50,496 bases of DNA from Bernardetiaceae bacterium (GCA_020832465.1 JAFIER010000036.1:1-50496), one strand, 5' to 3'; shown: positions 1 through 9,355, numbered from the stretch's first letter. The notes: generated by a model from the letters alone, not told the origin. Numbers and translations are program-made.

Positions 1-381
1 TTTTTTTACTATATTTGTGTCCATAAGAGTAAGAGGAGTGTGTTGTGGCTGTAGTATTTCACAATATAGCTCTTTTTACTCTTTATTTTTTAAAAAAGGA
101 GACTTTTTACACAACCCCTATGGAAAAATGTATAGTATTATGGCTTTTAATATAAATCATATTAGTACGCAAGCACATAGTCTCAAGGATAATAATCTTT
201 AATAGCATTATAACGGGCAGCATTATTTGTTTATCTGAAAACAAGCTAAATTTTTGTTAATGTAGCGAAAAAAGTATATATTAGGTTTCTACGCTATTAC
301 CACATAAGTGTTAGGGCGTTTCAAAAAAAATAAAACATAGACTGCACATAACAATATACTACACTGTAAAATAAAAAACAG
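1..381. other. Intergenic left edge, no gene seen
   Basis: No convincing coding sequence. A 61-codon open frame near the left edge has a low-complexity, Phe/Ser-rich product with no recognisable motif and looks like chance. The stretch is AT-rich and presumably holds the promoter of the TPR-SpoIIE gene that starts at 382, but I could not pick a clear TAnnTTTG box. Confidence 0.5.
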
Positions 382-3147
382 ATGCCAATATTTTTTGTAC
401 TCTTATTGCTGTTTTTTTCAGGCAGCAGGCTACTTTTTGCACAAAACACATCGCTCTTAGATAGTTTGCATGAAGCCTATCATACTGAAAAGCAGGATAC
501 TCTACGTGTTCAGATTCTAAGCGAAATTGCTTTGCGTTATAGCTATAAACAGCCCGATACGAGTTTGATTCTTGCAAATCAAACACTTAAAATGGCGCAG
601 GATTTGAACTTTCAAAAAGCTGTGGCATCATCTTATCATGTCATAGCACACTCTTATTACAAAAAATCAAATTTCCCTGAAGCAGTCAAGTACTATCAAA
701 AAGCTATTGAAGTTTCTACTCAGATACAAGATAAACAGCGTTTAGCATCAAGTTTAGGTAATTTGGCAGGAGTCTATCGTATTCAAGGTAAGTATGAATT
801 ATCTATTCAGCATCATACACAAAGTTTAAAAATTTTAGAGGCAATGAACGATAGGCAAGGTATTGCAAAAACGATTCAGAATATTGCGAATGTGTATTAT
901 AGTATTGGCAAGTATGATTTAGCGATAGAGTATTACGAAAAAAGCTTGCTTATAAGAAAGGAACTCAATGATAAAAAACACATGGGACAATGCCTTAATA
1001 ACATTGCTGCTTGCTATTATGAAAAGAAGGATTATGATAAGTCTTTAAAATATCATAATCAAAGTTTGAAAATCAAAGAAGAATTACAAGATGAGGTAGA
1101 AATTTCCTTTGCTCTTCATAGTATTGGAGATATATACTTAGAAAAACGCAAAATAACAACAGCCTTAGACTATTATAATCGTGCCATAAAGCTATATCGG
1201 CGTTATAATGATAAAATAGGCGTTGCTGAAATTGGCATAGCCTTTTCACAAGCGTATGCAATCTTGGGGAACTACAACCAAAGTATTAGAGAGGCTGAAA
1301 AAGCCTTACTTGTCGCTGAGGAGCTTGGCATACCCAGTATTATCAAAAGTGTAAGTGCACAGCTTTATAAGGCACATAAAAAAGCACACAACTACGAACA
1401 AGCACTAATGTATTTCGAGATTACGAAAGCCATTAGTGATAGTTTGTTTTCTTTAGAAAAAAGCAAAGTACTCTCCGAGCTGACCTCCACAATGGAACTT
1501 GAGCGTAAGGAAAAAGAACTTACGCTATTAGAAAAAGATAACGAACTCACTAAAATTAATGCTGAAAAGCAAGAGTTATCTTTTAAAGCTGAACGAGAAG
1601 CACAAAAACGCATTCAATATACTTATATCGGTGTATTGGGCGTATTTGTGCTTATTTTGGCTTTAGTGGGGATAGGATATAAGCAAAAGCAAAAAGCAAA
1701 TCAGTTGCTTATGCACAAAAATATAGAAATACAACAAAAATCTGAATCTTTACAAGAAGCAAATGCCGAGATATTACAACAAAAAGAAGAGATTGAAGCC
1801 ATTGCTGAGAATTTGAAGGAAGCCAATGTCGAGATTCAAAAATCTTATGAAGACATTAGTATCATCGGCGAAATGGGGCAGAAAATAACCTCAACCTTAG
1901 ATATTAAAGCCATCATACAACTCGTACATATAGAAGTCAGAAAACTTATGCAAGCCGATGCTTTTGGTATCGGACTGCTCAATGAACTTCATAAGCGTAT
2001 TGATTTTGATGGTTTTGTCGAAAATGGAGAAATTATACCCCTTAACCATGACCCATTAGATCCAGCGAAGTACCTCTCTGCCCTATGCTTAATTCAAAAT
2101 CAAACTATACACATTAACCATTTCAATAAAGAGCATCAGCAATTTATTCGTAGAGATATTACCGTAGAAGTAACAGGGCTTGAGAATCAATCTATCATTT
2201 ATATCCCACTTCGTTTTCACGATGTAGTTATAGGCGTAATGACAGTACAAGCATTAGAAGAAGATGCCTATACGGAGAGGCATCTTACTTTACTTTCTAC
2301 TTTGGCATCTTATATATCCATTGCTTTAGAAAATGCTAAAAGTTATGACGTTATCCAAGATAAAAACAAACATATTACGGATAGTATCCGATATGCAGAA
2401 ACCATACAGCAAGCGATTTTACCGACTCAGGATTTATTTAACGCTGCCTTTGCAGAACATTTTATATTTTTCTATCCGAAAGATATTGTATCTGGTGATT
2501 TTTACTGGGCTTATCACTTGCCAGAGGAGGAGAAAACTTTTGTAGCGGTGGCAGATTGCACGGGGCATGGCGTGCCTGGTGCATTTATGAGCATGATAGG
2601 CTCGGCTTGGTTAGACCAAATTGTAAAAGTAGAAAGAGAGTTTAGTGTGGAAAATATTTTAGAAAAACTCAATCAAGGAATTATTAAATCGCTAAAACAA
2701 GAATCAGGTAGTAATAATGACGGTATGGATATATCCATATTGCTTATAGAAAAAAGCCAAGTGCAACCTGTTTTGTATAAAGTTTCATTTTGCGCAGCCA
2801 AACGCACTGTATTTTATATTGAACCACAAAAATCGGAGGTCAAATCTTTAAAAGGTGATAATAAACTCATTGGTGGGATACAAAAGAAAAATCGCAAATT
2901 TACAAAACAGACTATAGAGGTCAGCCAGCAGACACAGTTCTATTTATCTTCTGATGGATTTGTCGATCAAATAGGAAAAGTCAATAAAAAGAAAATAGGT
3001 ACAAACAATTTGCTTAAGCTCTTAGAAGCACATCAGAATATGCAAATGGAAACACAAAAAACAACATTAGAAAATTATTTTATCGATCATAAAGGTGATG
3101 CCGAGCAGCGTGATGATGTAGTCATTGTAGGTATAAAGCTCAAATAA
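382..3147 (+). CDS. TPR-TM-GAF-SpoIIE phosphatase (signalling protein)
   Basis: Predicted membrane-spanning PP2C-type Ser/Thr phosphatase. The order seen is: signal peptide (about residues 1-20), a run of TPR repeats (about 40-370), coiled coil, one membrane helix (about 413-432), a second coiled coil, a GAF domain (about 510-660) and a C-terminal SpoIIE domain (about 690-921). The SpoIIE metal-site motifs are clear: VSGDFYW, ADCTGHGVPGAFMS, SSDGFVDQ and QRDDVVIVG. The architecture puts the TPRs in the periplasm and the phosphatase in the cytoplasm. In this family the phosphatase usually acts on an anti-sigma-factor antagonist or similar partner, but none is encoded nearby. It is a paralogue of the proteins at 21242 and 33910. 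It converges on the methyltransferase gene, with a strong hairpin between the two stop codons. Confidence 0.9.
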   Translation: MPIFFVLLLLFFSGSRLLFAQNTSLLDSLHEAYHTEKQDTLRVQILSEIALRYSYKQPDTSLILANQTLKMAQDLNFQKAVASSYHVIAHSYYKKSNFPEAVKYYQKAIEVSTQIQDKQRLASSLGNLAGVYRIQGKYELSIQHHTQSLKILEAMNDRQGIAKTIQNIANVYYSIGKYDLAIEYYEKSLLIRKELNDKKHMGQCLNNIAACYYEKKDYDKSLKYHNQSLKIKEELQDEVEISFALHSIGDIYLEKRKITTALDYYNRAIKLYRRYNDKIGVAEIGIAFSQAYAILGNYNQSIREAEKALLVAEELGIPSIIKSVSAQLYKAHKKAHNYEQALMYFEITKAISDSLFSLEKSKVLSELTSTMELERKEKELTLLEKDNELTKINAEKQELSFKAEREAQKRIQYTYIGVLGVFVLILALVGIGYKQKQKANQLLMHKNIEIQQKSESLQEANAEILQQKEEIEAIAENLKEANVEIQKSYEDISIIGEMGQKITSTLDIKAIIQLVHIEVRKLMQADAFGIGLLNELHKRIDFDGFVENGEIIPLNHDPLDPAKYLSALCLIQNQTIHINHFNKEHQQFIRRDITVEVTGLENQSIIYIPLRFHDVVIGVMTVQALEEDAYTERHLTLLSTLASYISIALENAKSYDVIQDKNKHITDSIRYAETIQQAILPTQDLFNAAFAEHFIFFYPKDIVSGDFYWAYHLPEEEKTFVAVADCTGHGVPGAFMSMIGSAWLDQIVKVEREFSVENILEKLNQGIIKSLKQESGSNNDGMDISILLIEKSQVQPVLYKVSFCAAKRTVFYIEPQKSEVKSLKGDNKLIGGIQKKNRKFTKQTIEVSQQTQFYLSSDGFVDQIGKVNKKKIGTNNLLKLLEAHQNMQMETQKTTLENYFIDHKGDAEQRDDVVIVGIKLK

Positions 3148-3168
3148 ATTGAGTGGACTATAATTACT

Positions 3169-3217
3169 AAGGTTTCAAAACTAACAGTTTTCGAAAAACT
3201 GTTAGTTTTGAAACCTT
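3169..3217. terminator. Bidirectional terminator-like perfect palindrome
   Basis: A 23-bp perfect inverted repeat around a 3-nt loop (CGA), placed between two convergent stop codons (3147 on plus, 3221 on minus). The centre carries the AACTAACAGTT core found in the dispersed elements of this window. Position and symmetry suggest it stops transcription from both sides, although there is no long T-tract. Confidence 0.65.
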
Positions 3218-3220
3218 GCA

Positions 3221-4267
3221 TTAGCAACCTTCAAAATGCGTAATTTTCTCGAGTACAAAAACGTGTAAGAACAGTCCACCACCTTCTGTAATTCGCTCGG
3301 CACATATTTTAAACATTTTGATACGAAACAACACATCGCGCAATACACCGCCTCGCATTGTCATAAGCACAATACGCCCATCTGCTGAAAGTACGCCGTG
3401 TGCAGAGAGTAAAAAAGTTTCGTAAAGGGCTTTCAAACTAATATTTTTACCTGATTGTACACCAAAAGGTAGGTTTGCGATAATCCTATCTACGGGTTTG
3501 CTTAGGCTTGTGTCTAAGGTGCGTGCATCTACTTGTGCAAATTGAATCAAACCCTCGAAACCTTCTGAGGTAGCATTTTGCAAAGCCCCCTCTACATTCT
3601 CGAGTTGTAAGTCATGCCCTATAATTTCTATGCTATTACCCCAAATATGAGCTGCTTCTATCGGAATCGTACCGCTGCCACAAGTAGGGTCTAATACTCT
3701 ATTACCTACTTGAATATTAGCAAGTTGTAATAATGCAAAAGCAATAGTGGGCTTCGTTGCAGCTCTGTGGTTATGCACACGCACAAAACGCCGACTCAGC
3801 GCTTCTTTATTGAGCTGTAGCGATACGAGTACACGAGTTCCTAGTACATCAATGCGCACTTCATAATCATAATTAGTGAGATTAACTTTCAATTGCGGAT
3901 ACTTCTGAAGAAGCATAGCCCCGTAAATGCGTTCTAAATCCACAGAACGAAAAGGGTGAAATCCATAACGTTCACAGCGCACCCTAAACCGAACGCCCGC
4001 CTTTTCTAAAACTTCAATGCAAGTAGCTTCTAAACCTGAAAAAAGAGTCGGTGTGTCGAGGGCTTCAAACTCATGGATAATTTCTAATACGCTATGCACA
4101 CTACGAAGGGAGAGCAACTCAGTGGTTGAGTTTTTTGAATAAAAAGAAATACGCTGGGGAAAATTATAATAAGCTTCTATAGCAGTAGCATCTAATTTTT
4201 GAGCAATTTCTGCTGTAGCTATATCTTCAAGACCGTAGTCGGTAGTGATTAAATATTTTTTAGACAT
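3221..4267 (-). CDS. THUMP-domain RNA guanine-N2 methyltransferase (Trm14/RlmL-like)
   Basis: Predicted SAM-dependent RNA methyltransferase of the UPF0020 group. The N-terminal part (about 1-160) has the spacing of a ferredoxin-like plus THUMP region. The C-terminal Rossmann domain shows the SAM motif DPTCGSGTIPIEAA (about residue 215) and the catalytic NLPFG motif (about 265), the N/D-P-P-F/Y type used for base N2 methylation. Its length of 348 residues is close to archaeal and Thermus Trm14/TrmN and shorter than RlmL, so a tRNA target is more likely than rRNA. It is a single gene ending at the shared palindrome 3169-3217. Family assignment is firm; the exact nucleotide modified is not. Confidence 0.85.
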   Translation of the reverse strand: MSKKYLITTDYGLEDIATAEIAQKLDATAIEAYYNFPQRISFYSKNSTTELLSLRSVHSVLEIIHEFEALDTPTLFSGLEATCIEVLEKAGVRFRVRCERYGFHPFRSVDLERIYGAMLLQKYPQLKVNLTNYDYEVRIDVLGTRVLVSLQLNKEALSRRFVRVHNHRAATKPTIAFALLQLANIQVGNRVLDPTCGSGTIPIEAAHIWGNSIEIIGHDLQLENVEGALQNATSEGFEGLIQFAQVDARTLDTSLSKPVDRIIANLPFGVQSGKNISLKALYETFLLSAHGVLSADGRIVLMTMRGGVLRDVLFRIKMFKICAERITEGGGLFLHVFVLEKITHFEGC

Positions 4268-4464
4268 GATAGGAAGGGTGGGGGTTTTCGTATAATCAAG
4301 GTATAAAAGTATGCAAACAGACTAAAAACTTACTTATAACGCAATGACGTAGATTTGCAATATTAAAGGCTATCCATTTACTTTGTAGTCAGTTCTACTT
4401 ATCCGTAGTTTATTTACTGCAAGCACGATAAAGTGGATAATACTGTTTTTAGTTAGTGAGAAAA

Positions 4465-4494
4465 ACCCGAGACTTTCGTCTCGGGTCTTTTTTT
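4465..4494. terminator. Intrinsic terminator, probably bidirectional
   Basis: A 9-bp GC-rich stem ACCCGAGAC/GTCTCGGGT with a TTTC loop, followed on plus by CTTTTTTT and on minus by TTTTTCTC. The minus orientation fits the lipoprotein gene whose stop codon lies about 70 bp away. No plus-strand gene precedes it. Confidence 0.85.
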
Positions 4495-4558
4495 GCTTAA
4501 TATCGGCTTCAAAGTGTTTGTTTTTTATCCGTTACTTCTAAGCCTTTAAAAGCTAAGC

Positions 4559-5065
4559 CTACTGTTTTACAAACTCAATAGTTTTTGTTGTTTTCGGAAT
4601 TGTAACTGCGTGGAAGGGAGATAGACTTGCTTCAGTGCCTGATACATTATTACTGGGCGCACTTTCAGTGTAATATACGATTACTTTGAACTGAGACTCT
4701 GTAATGCGTGTAATTTCTACATCATAGCCCTCCATATTTTTAGGACCAGAAGCTACAAAAATGAGTGTTTGATTATCAAAATCAATACCTTTGAGATTTT
4801 CAGGTAGTGGGTTCATATTCGTAAAACTCAAGTTGGCACGCGACTGAATGCTGTAGTTGCCCCCTGTAGCAGGACCGCCCGTTTTTCCACGCATTTTGGT
4901 AGTAAAATCAAGCACTTTAATATCAGCCCTTCGTTCCTCACGGGTCTGCTCTGTGCCAGAAGTTTGCTTCGAGGATTTGCAAGAAATAGCCCCAAATCCG
5001 AGCATAAAGAAAACCAATAATCCAGATAAAATTCTCATCTTTGTGTTTTTGATAAAATTTAGCAA
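4559..5065 (-). CDS. PrcB-like lipoprotein
   Basis: A 168-residue predicted lipoprotein. The N-terminus has a hydrophobic segment ending in a lipobox-like GAISC, so the mature protein would start at Cys29. The C-terminal half carries the pattern of the PrcB C-terminal domain: a conserved IDF(D)xxxLIFVASGxKxxxGYxVEI strand region followed by a closing HAVTIPK strand. PrcB was described in Treponema as a partner that stabilises a protease, but no such protease lies next to this gene. It is a paralogue of the protein at 19715, with the same lipobox and domain. It appears monocistronic and ends at the terminator 4465-4494. Domain call moderate, function unknown. Confidence 0.7.
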   Translation of the reverse strand: MLNFIKNTKMRILSGLLVFFMLGFGAISCKSSKQTSGTEQTREERRADIKVLDFTTKMRGKTGGPATGGNYSIQSRANLSFTNMNPLPENLKGIDFDNQTLIFVASGPKNMEGYDVEITRITESQFKVIVYYTESAPSNNVSGTEASLSPFHAVTIPKTTKTIEFVKQ

Positions 5066-5225
5066 TTAAAATACAGAAATTTGCGATTCAAACTTACACA
5101 TGTAAATATGTTTGAATAATATACTATACATACTTGAATTTTCAAGAATTGTACCGCTTTTTTCATAGTATAAAGTTACAAATATTTTAGGCCTAAACTC
5201 CATAAAAATAGTTATATTTGCGCCC

Positions 5226-5415
5226 ATACTAATAGACATTTGGGTAGTGTATAACAAGTAATGCTTAGAACTAACAGTTCTTTGAGAACTGTTAGTTTTG
5301 AAAGACTTTGAGCATTACATCTTTAAGACTACCGACATTTGACATTTGTTAGTCAGAAGTAACATTTCTCAAAGAAATATTATTTCTAAGCTCATTTTTG
5401 CATAGCGTGGAGTTT
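5226..5415. repeat. Family B MITE-like element, interrupted by a family D element
   Basis: Outside the 91-bp insert at 5243-5333, the flanking DNA joins into a diverged family B copy in the orientation of 48092-48215: a CATACTAATAGACATT end, an AGAAGTAACATTTCTC palindrome arm and a CATAGCGTGGAGTTTGCG arm. The other terminus is degraded. It lies in the intergenic region between the lipoprotein and pyrR. Confidence 0.65.
5243..5333. mobile_element. Family D MITE, 91 bp, with 8-bp target duplication
   Basis: A 91-bp imperfect palindrome with GGTAGT/ACTACC ends and the AACTAACAGTTCT core at its centre. A perfect 8-bp direct repeat GACATTTG flanks it (5235-5242 and 5334-5341), as expected of a transposition target duplication. 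It is identical to the reverse complement of 17153-17243 except for one base. There is no coding capacity, so movement would need a transposase acting in trans. It sits inside an older family B element. Confidence 0.88.
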
Positions 5416-5461
5416 GCGTCTTAAGTTTCCCTTTGAGCTAATTCGTAAACGAATCATAAAA

Positions 5462-6010
5462 CTATGCATCTGGCTGCGAGACAAGCCATATTCTATCCTG
5501 CACTGCTCCCTGCTCTTTCCATTCTACTTTGATACGTTGCGATTGAATCGTATTGACCGACTTACCGACGTAGTTGGGCTCGATGGGTAAATGCCGACTG
5601 TATTTGCGGTTAATAAGCACTAAAAGCTCTACTGCGGCTGGACGACCGAAGGCAGCCATTGCGCTCATAGCGGAGTTGATAGTCCGACCTGAATACAGCA
5701 CGTCATCAATCAAAATTACTTTTTTGTCTTCAATAATAAACGGAATATGCGTTGCATTAGCTTGCAAAGGCTCATCACGCCGTCGGAAATCATCGCGATA
5801 AAAAGTAATATCCAACTCTCCTAAAGGCAATTCATACCCAAATAGTTCTTTTAAGCGCATAGCAATACGCTTGGCAAAATACCTGCCTCGTGGTTGCATG
5901 CCAATCAATACAGTATTTTCAAAATCTCCATACTTCTCGCCGAGCTGTTGGCATAAACGACTTATCGTTATGGAGAGCAAATCGGTATCTAAAAGTAGTT
6001 TTTTGTCCAT
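5462..6010 (-). CDS. pyrR: PyrR-type bifunctional pyrimidine regulator / uracil phosphoribosyltransferase
   Basis: A 182-residue type I phosphoribosyltransferase. The PRPP-binding loop VILIDDVLYSGRTI (about 95-108) is intact, and the C-terminal LPIEPNYVGKSVNT pattern is typical of PyrR. In Bacillus-type organisms PyrR binds pyr mRNA and senses UMP; many PyrR proteins also have weak uracil phosphoribosyltransferase activity. No pyr biosynthesis gene or attenuator is present here, so RNA regulation is only an inference from family membership. It lies 86 bp downstream of alaS on the same strand, with a palindrome (6050-6082) in the gap. Confidence 0.88.
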   Translation of the reverse strand: MDKKLLLDTDLLSITISRLCQQLGEKYGDFENTVLIGMQPRGRYFAKRIAMRLKELFGYELPLGELDITFYRDDFRRRDEPLQANATHIPFIIEDKKVILIDDVLYSGRTINSAMSAMAAFGRPAAVELLVLINRKYSRHLPIEPNYVGKSVNTIQSQRIKVEWKEQGAVQDRIWLVSQPDA

Positions 6011-6049
6011 CTGGTTTTGGGTTTAATAGTTATCAATGGGGTTAATTTT

Positions 6050-6082
6050 AGAACTAACAGTTCTGCCAGAACTGTTAGTTCT
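6050..6082. repeat. Core-1 palindrome between alaS and pyrR
   Basis: A perfect 15-bp inverted repeat AGAACTAACAGTTCT around GCC, the same core as in families A and D but without their flanking ends. On the minus strand it follows the alaS stop, so it may act as a terminator or mRNA-stability hairpin between alaS and pyrR. A T-tract is absent. Confidence 0.7.
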
Positions 6083-6096
6083 CGATGCTTATAGTT

Positions 6097-8724
6097 TTAT
6101 AGCATTGTTTTAGCTTTTTCAATGACATTATCCAAACCGCTGACATCTTTTCCGCCTGCTGTGGCGAAAAATGGCTGTCCACCGCCACCGCCTTTGATTT
6201 CTTTGGCAAGTTCGCGCACAATTTTAGATGCGTTTAAGCCTTTATCGCTGACTAAATTAGCCGAGAGCATCACGGCAATTTGTGGCTTGCCCTCGATAGG
6301 AGTTGCTATAACCAAAAACAAATTATCTACTTGATGCTCGAGCTCAAAAGCAATTTGCCTGATGTGATTAGCCGTGGGCAACTCTACTTTTTGTGCAATA
6401 AAGTTGATTCCATTTTCGAGTTTTTCGCAGGTCTCGAGCAGTTGTTTTTTGATAGTTTGTGCTACTTGATTTTCGTAAAGCTCGATTTTCTTTTGCAGTT
6501 CGGATTTTTCGTCTAAAATACGTGAAATATCTTTGGTAATTTGCTTTGAGCCTTTGAGCAAATTTTTGATTTCTTGAATTTGTGCCAGTTCGTTTTGTAC
6601 GTAATCTTCGGCAGCTTGCGCTGTCAAGGCTTCAATTCTTCTTACGCCTGAGGCTACGGAGGCTTCGCTTACGATTTTGAAATAACCGATTTCGCCTGTA
6701 GAGGCTACGTGCGTGCCGCCGCAAAGCTCTACGGAATGCTCTTTATCAAAAATAATTACACGCACAAAATCGCCATATTTTTCACCAAAAAGAGCCATAG
6801 CACCCATTTGCTTGGCTTGCTCAATGGGTACATTGCGCATTTCTTGCAATTCGATATTTTCTCTAATTTTTTGATTGACCTCTCCCTCTACGGCTAAAAT
6901 CTCTTCCTCACTCATCTTAGCAAAGTGAGAAAAATCAAAACGCAAGGCGTTTGGCGCAACGAGTGAACCTTTTTGTGTTACGTGCGTACCCAGTACGTGG
7001 CGCAAAGCTGCGTGTAGCAAGTGGGTAGCACTGTGATTGCCTTTGATATTTTTGCGACGTTTCGCATCGACTACGCAATCGAAGCTCGAGTAAATATCCG
7101 TAGGTAATTTTTTCGTGATATGAATAATCAAATCATTTTCTTTTTGCGTATCAATTACCTCGATTTTTTCACCATTGCTATGCGCTTGGATATACCCTGT
7201 ATCGCCTACCTGCCCGCCACTTTCAGCATAAAAGGGGGTTTGGTCTAATACGATTTGATAAAAACTTTGCTTTTTGCGTGCAATTTTTCTGTATTCGACA
7301 ATTTTAGCAGAGGCTTGCAAGGTATCATATCCCAAAAAATCGACATTGATGCTTTTGTCTTCTTGTACAAACTGCCAATCGTCGGTTTCCGAAATAGCAT
7401 CTTTGCGTGAGCGTTCTTTTTGTATGCCCATAGCCTGCTCAAAACCTTTTTCATCGATAGTAAAATGGTTTTCTCTGGCTATAAGTGCGGTGAGGTCTGC
7501 TGGGAATCCAAAAGTATCGTAGAGTTCGAAAACGACCTTTCCGGGTATTTCGTGGCTCTCGAGGTGCTCCATTTCGTGCTCGAGCCTTTTAAGTCCATTT
7601 TCTAAGGTACGCAAAAAGGTATCTTCTTCGTTTTTAATGACCTTTGTGATAAACTCTTCTTGCGATTTAAGCTCGGGAAAAGTTTCGGCAAACTGGGCTG
7701 CCAAAATCGGCACAAGTTTGTACAAGAAGGGCACTTGAAAATCTAAAAATGTATAAGCATAACGTACCGCTCGGCGCAAAATTCGCTTAATGACGTATCC
7801 ACCTTTGTTGTTAGATGGCATTTCGCCATCTGCAATAGCAAAGGCAATGGCTCTGATATGGTCTGCCATTACACGCATAGCAATATCTTTTTTGCGGTCT
7901 TTACCGTAATTTGTAGCGGCTGCGTTAGCGATAAAATCTATCAGGGGCGTAAAAACATCGGTATCGTAGTTAGAGGTTTTGCCTTGCAATGCCATAGCCA
8001 AGCGTTCAAACCCCATGCCTGTATCTACGTGCTGGGCAGGTAGGGCGTGCAAAGAGCCGTCATTTTTACGGTTAAATTGCATAAAGACTAAGTTCCAAAT
8101 TTCGACGACTTGGGGGTGGTCTTGATTGACAAGTTCTCTTCCAGGCGTTTTGGCGCGCTCGGCATCGTTGCGCAAATCTATATGAATTTCAGAACAAGGA
8201 CCGCAAGGACCGGTGTCGCCCATTTCCCAGAAATTATCTTTTTTATCGGCAAAAAGAATGCGCTCTTCGGGTAGATATTGCTTCCAAAACTCAAAAGCCT
8301 CTTCGTCGGCTGGGAGGTTATCGCCTTTGTCTCCACCAAAAACTGTAGCATAAAGGCGGTCTTTATCTAATTTGTAACGCACTACAAGGAGCTCCCATGC
8401 CCAATCAATGGCTTCTTTTTTGAAATAATCGCCGAAAGACCAGTTGCCGAGCATCTCAAAAAAAGTATGGTGATATGTATCTATCCCTACCTCTTCTAAG
8501 TCGTTGTGCTTACCCGAGACGCGCAAACATTTTTGGGTATCAGCAATACGGCTATACGTAACAGGCTTATTGCCCAAAAAAAAGTCTTTAAACTGATTCA
8601 TGCCCGCATTCGTAAACATCAGCGTAGGGTCATTTTTGATGACAAGGGGTGCAGATGGTACAATTTGATGCGATTTTTCTTTAAAAAAATCTAAGAATAT
8701 ACGGCGTATTTCTTTAGAAGTCAT
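6097..8724 (-). CDS. alaS: Alanyl-tRNA synthetase
   Basis: Charges tRNA-Ala in the cytoplasm. The start is placed at ATG 8724 (MTSKEIRRIFLDFF), which matches the usual AlaS N-terminus; the frame extends 13 codons further upstream but those residues are not typical. The 875-residue product is close to the E. coli length. Visible landmarks are the class II catalytic core with GDTGPCGPCSEIH and HVDTGMGFERL, the editing domain with GNHSATHLLH (HxxxH) and ELCGGTHV (CxxxH), a coiled region, and the Gly-rich C-Ala motif GGGGGQPFFATAGG. All zinc and editing residues appear present. It lies downstream of gmk with a 67-bp gap, probably cotranscribed. Confidence 0.98.
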   Translation of the reverse strand: MTSKEIRRIFLDFFKEKSHQIVPSAPLVIKNDPTLMFTNAGMNQFKDFFLGNKPVTYSRIADTQKCLRVSGKHNDLEEVGIDTYHHTFFEMLGNWSFGDYFKKEAIDWAWELLVVRYKLDKDRLYATVFGGDKGDNLPADEEAFEFWKQYLPEERILFADKKDNFWEMGDTGPCGPCSEIHIDLRNDAERAKTPGRELVNQDHPQVVEIWNLVFMQFNRKNDGSLHALPAQHVDTGMGFERLAMALQGKTSNYDTDVFTPLIDFIANAAATNYGKDRKKDIAMRVMADHIRAIAFAIADGEMPSNNKGGYVIKRILRRAVRYAYTFLDFQVPFLYKLVPILAAQFAETFPELKSQEEFITKVIKNEEDTFLRTLENGLKRLEHEMEHLESHEIPGKVVFELYDTFGFPADLTALIARENHFTIDEKGFEQAMGIQKERSRKDAISETDDWQFVQEDKSINVDFLGYDTLQASAKIVEYRKIARKKQSFYQIVLDQTPFYAESGGQVGDTGYIQAHSNGEKIEVIDTQKENDLIIHITKKLPTDIYSSFDCVVDAKRRKNIKGNHSATHLLHAALRHVLGTHVTQKGSLVAPNALRFDFSHFAKMSEEEILAVEGEVNQKIRENIELQEMRNVPIEQAKQMGAMALFGEKYGDFVRVIIFDKEHSVELCGGTHVASTGEIGYFKIVSEASVASGVRRIEALTAQAAEDYVQNELAQIQEIKNLLKGSKQITKDISRILDEKSELQKKIELYENQVAQTIKKQLLETCEKLENGINFIAQKVELPTANHIRQIAFELEHQVDNLFLVIATPIEGKPQIAVMLSANLVSDKGLNASKIVRELAKEIKGGGGGQPFFATAGGKDVSGLDNVIEKAKTML

Positions 8725-8791
8725 TGTGTTATATCGTTTTAATTTTGGGTTTATTTTTGGCAAAAGTTTTGATTTTATGCTAAGCTATTTT

Positions 8792-9355
8792 TTAGGCATA
8801 TACAAAACTTTCAATCATACTTTGTGCTTCGGCTATGGCAACTTCGAGCTTATCATTGACAATGACGTGGTCGAAGTGTTTGTATTGTGCTACTTCGTGA
8901 GCCGCTTTTTCAAGTCGCTCTTGCATAGCTTCCTTTGACTCTGTATTGCGCGCTTGCAAACGGCTTTGCAGGGCTTCGAGCGATGGTGGCTGTACAAAAA
9001 ACGAAATAGATTCTTTAGGATAATGCTTTTTAAGACTTTGCCCACCTTTGACATCTACATCAAAAATAGCAATTTTTTCGTTTTTCCACAAACGTTTTAT
9101 TTCCGATTTAAGTGTGCCGTAATATAAATTTTCATAAACCTGCTCATACTCTGCAAACTCTTCATTTTGAATGCGCTTTTTAAACTCATCTACGGATAAA
9201 AAATAATAATCAACACCCTCTACTTCATTCGGACGTGGTGGACGAGTGGTAGCTGATACTGAAAATCCTAAAAAAGGAAGACGCTTGAGTAAGGCTTGTA
9301 CAATAGTAGTTTTGCCAGCCCCAGAGGGGGCTGAAAATATAATGAGTTTTTGCAT
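8792..9355 (-). CDS. gmk: Guanylate kinase
   Basis: Phosphorylates GMP to GDP with ATP. The 187-residue product has the P-loop SAPSGAGKTT at residues 8-17, the GMP-binding stretch TTRPPRPNEVEGVDYYF (about 38-54) and the lid/core segment around DVDVKGG. Length is normal for bacterial Gmk. It is on the minus strand upstream of alaS (67 bp) and downstream of the TonB receptor gene (138 bp). Confidence 0.97.
   Translation of the reverse strand: MQKLIIFSAPSGAGKTTIVQALLKRLPFLGFSVSATTRPPRPNEVEGVDYYFLSVDEFKKRIQNEEFAEYEQVYENLYYGTLKSEIKRLWKNEKIAIFDVDVKGGQSLKKHYPKESISFFVQPPSLEALQSRLQARNTESKEAMQERLEKAAHEVAQYKHFDHVIVNDKLEVAIAEAQSMIESFVYA

Noticed and set aside
5066-5257. 63-codon minus frame upstream of the PrcB-like lipoprotein
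   Set aside because: Low-complexity product that reads into a family D element; probably leader DNA.
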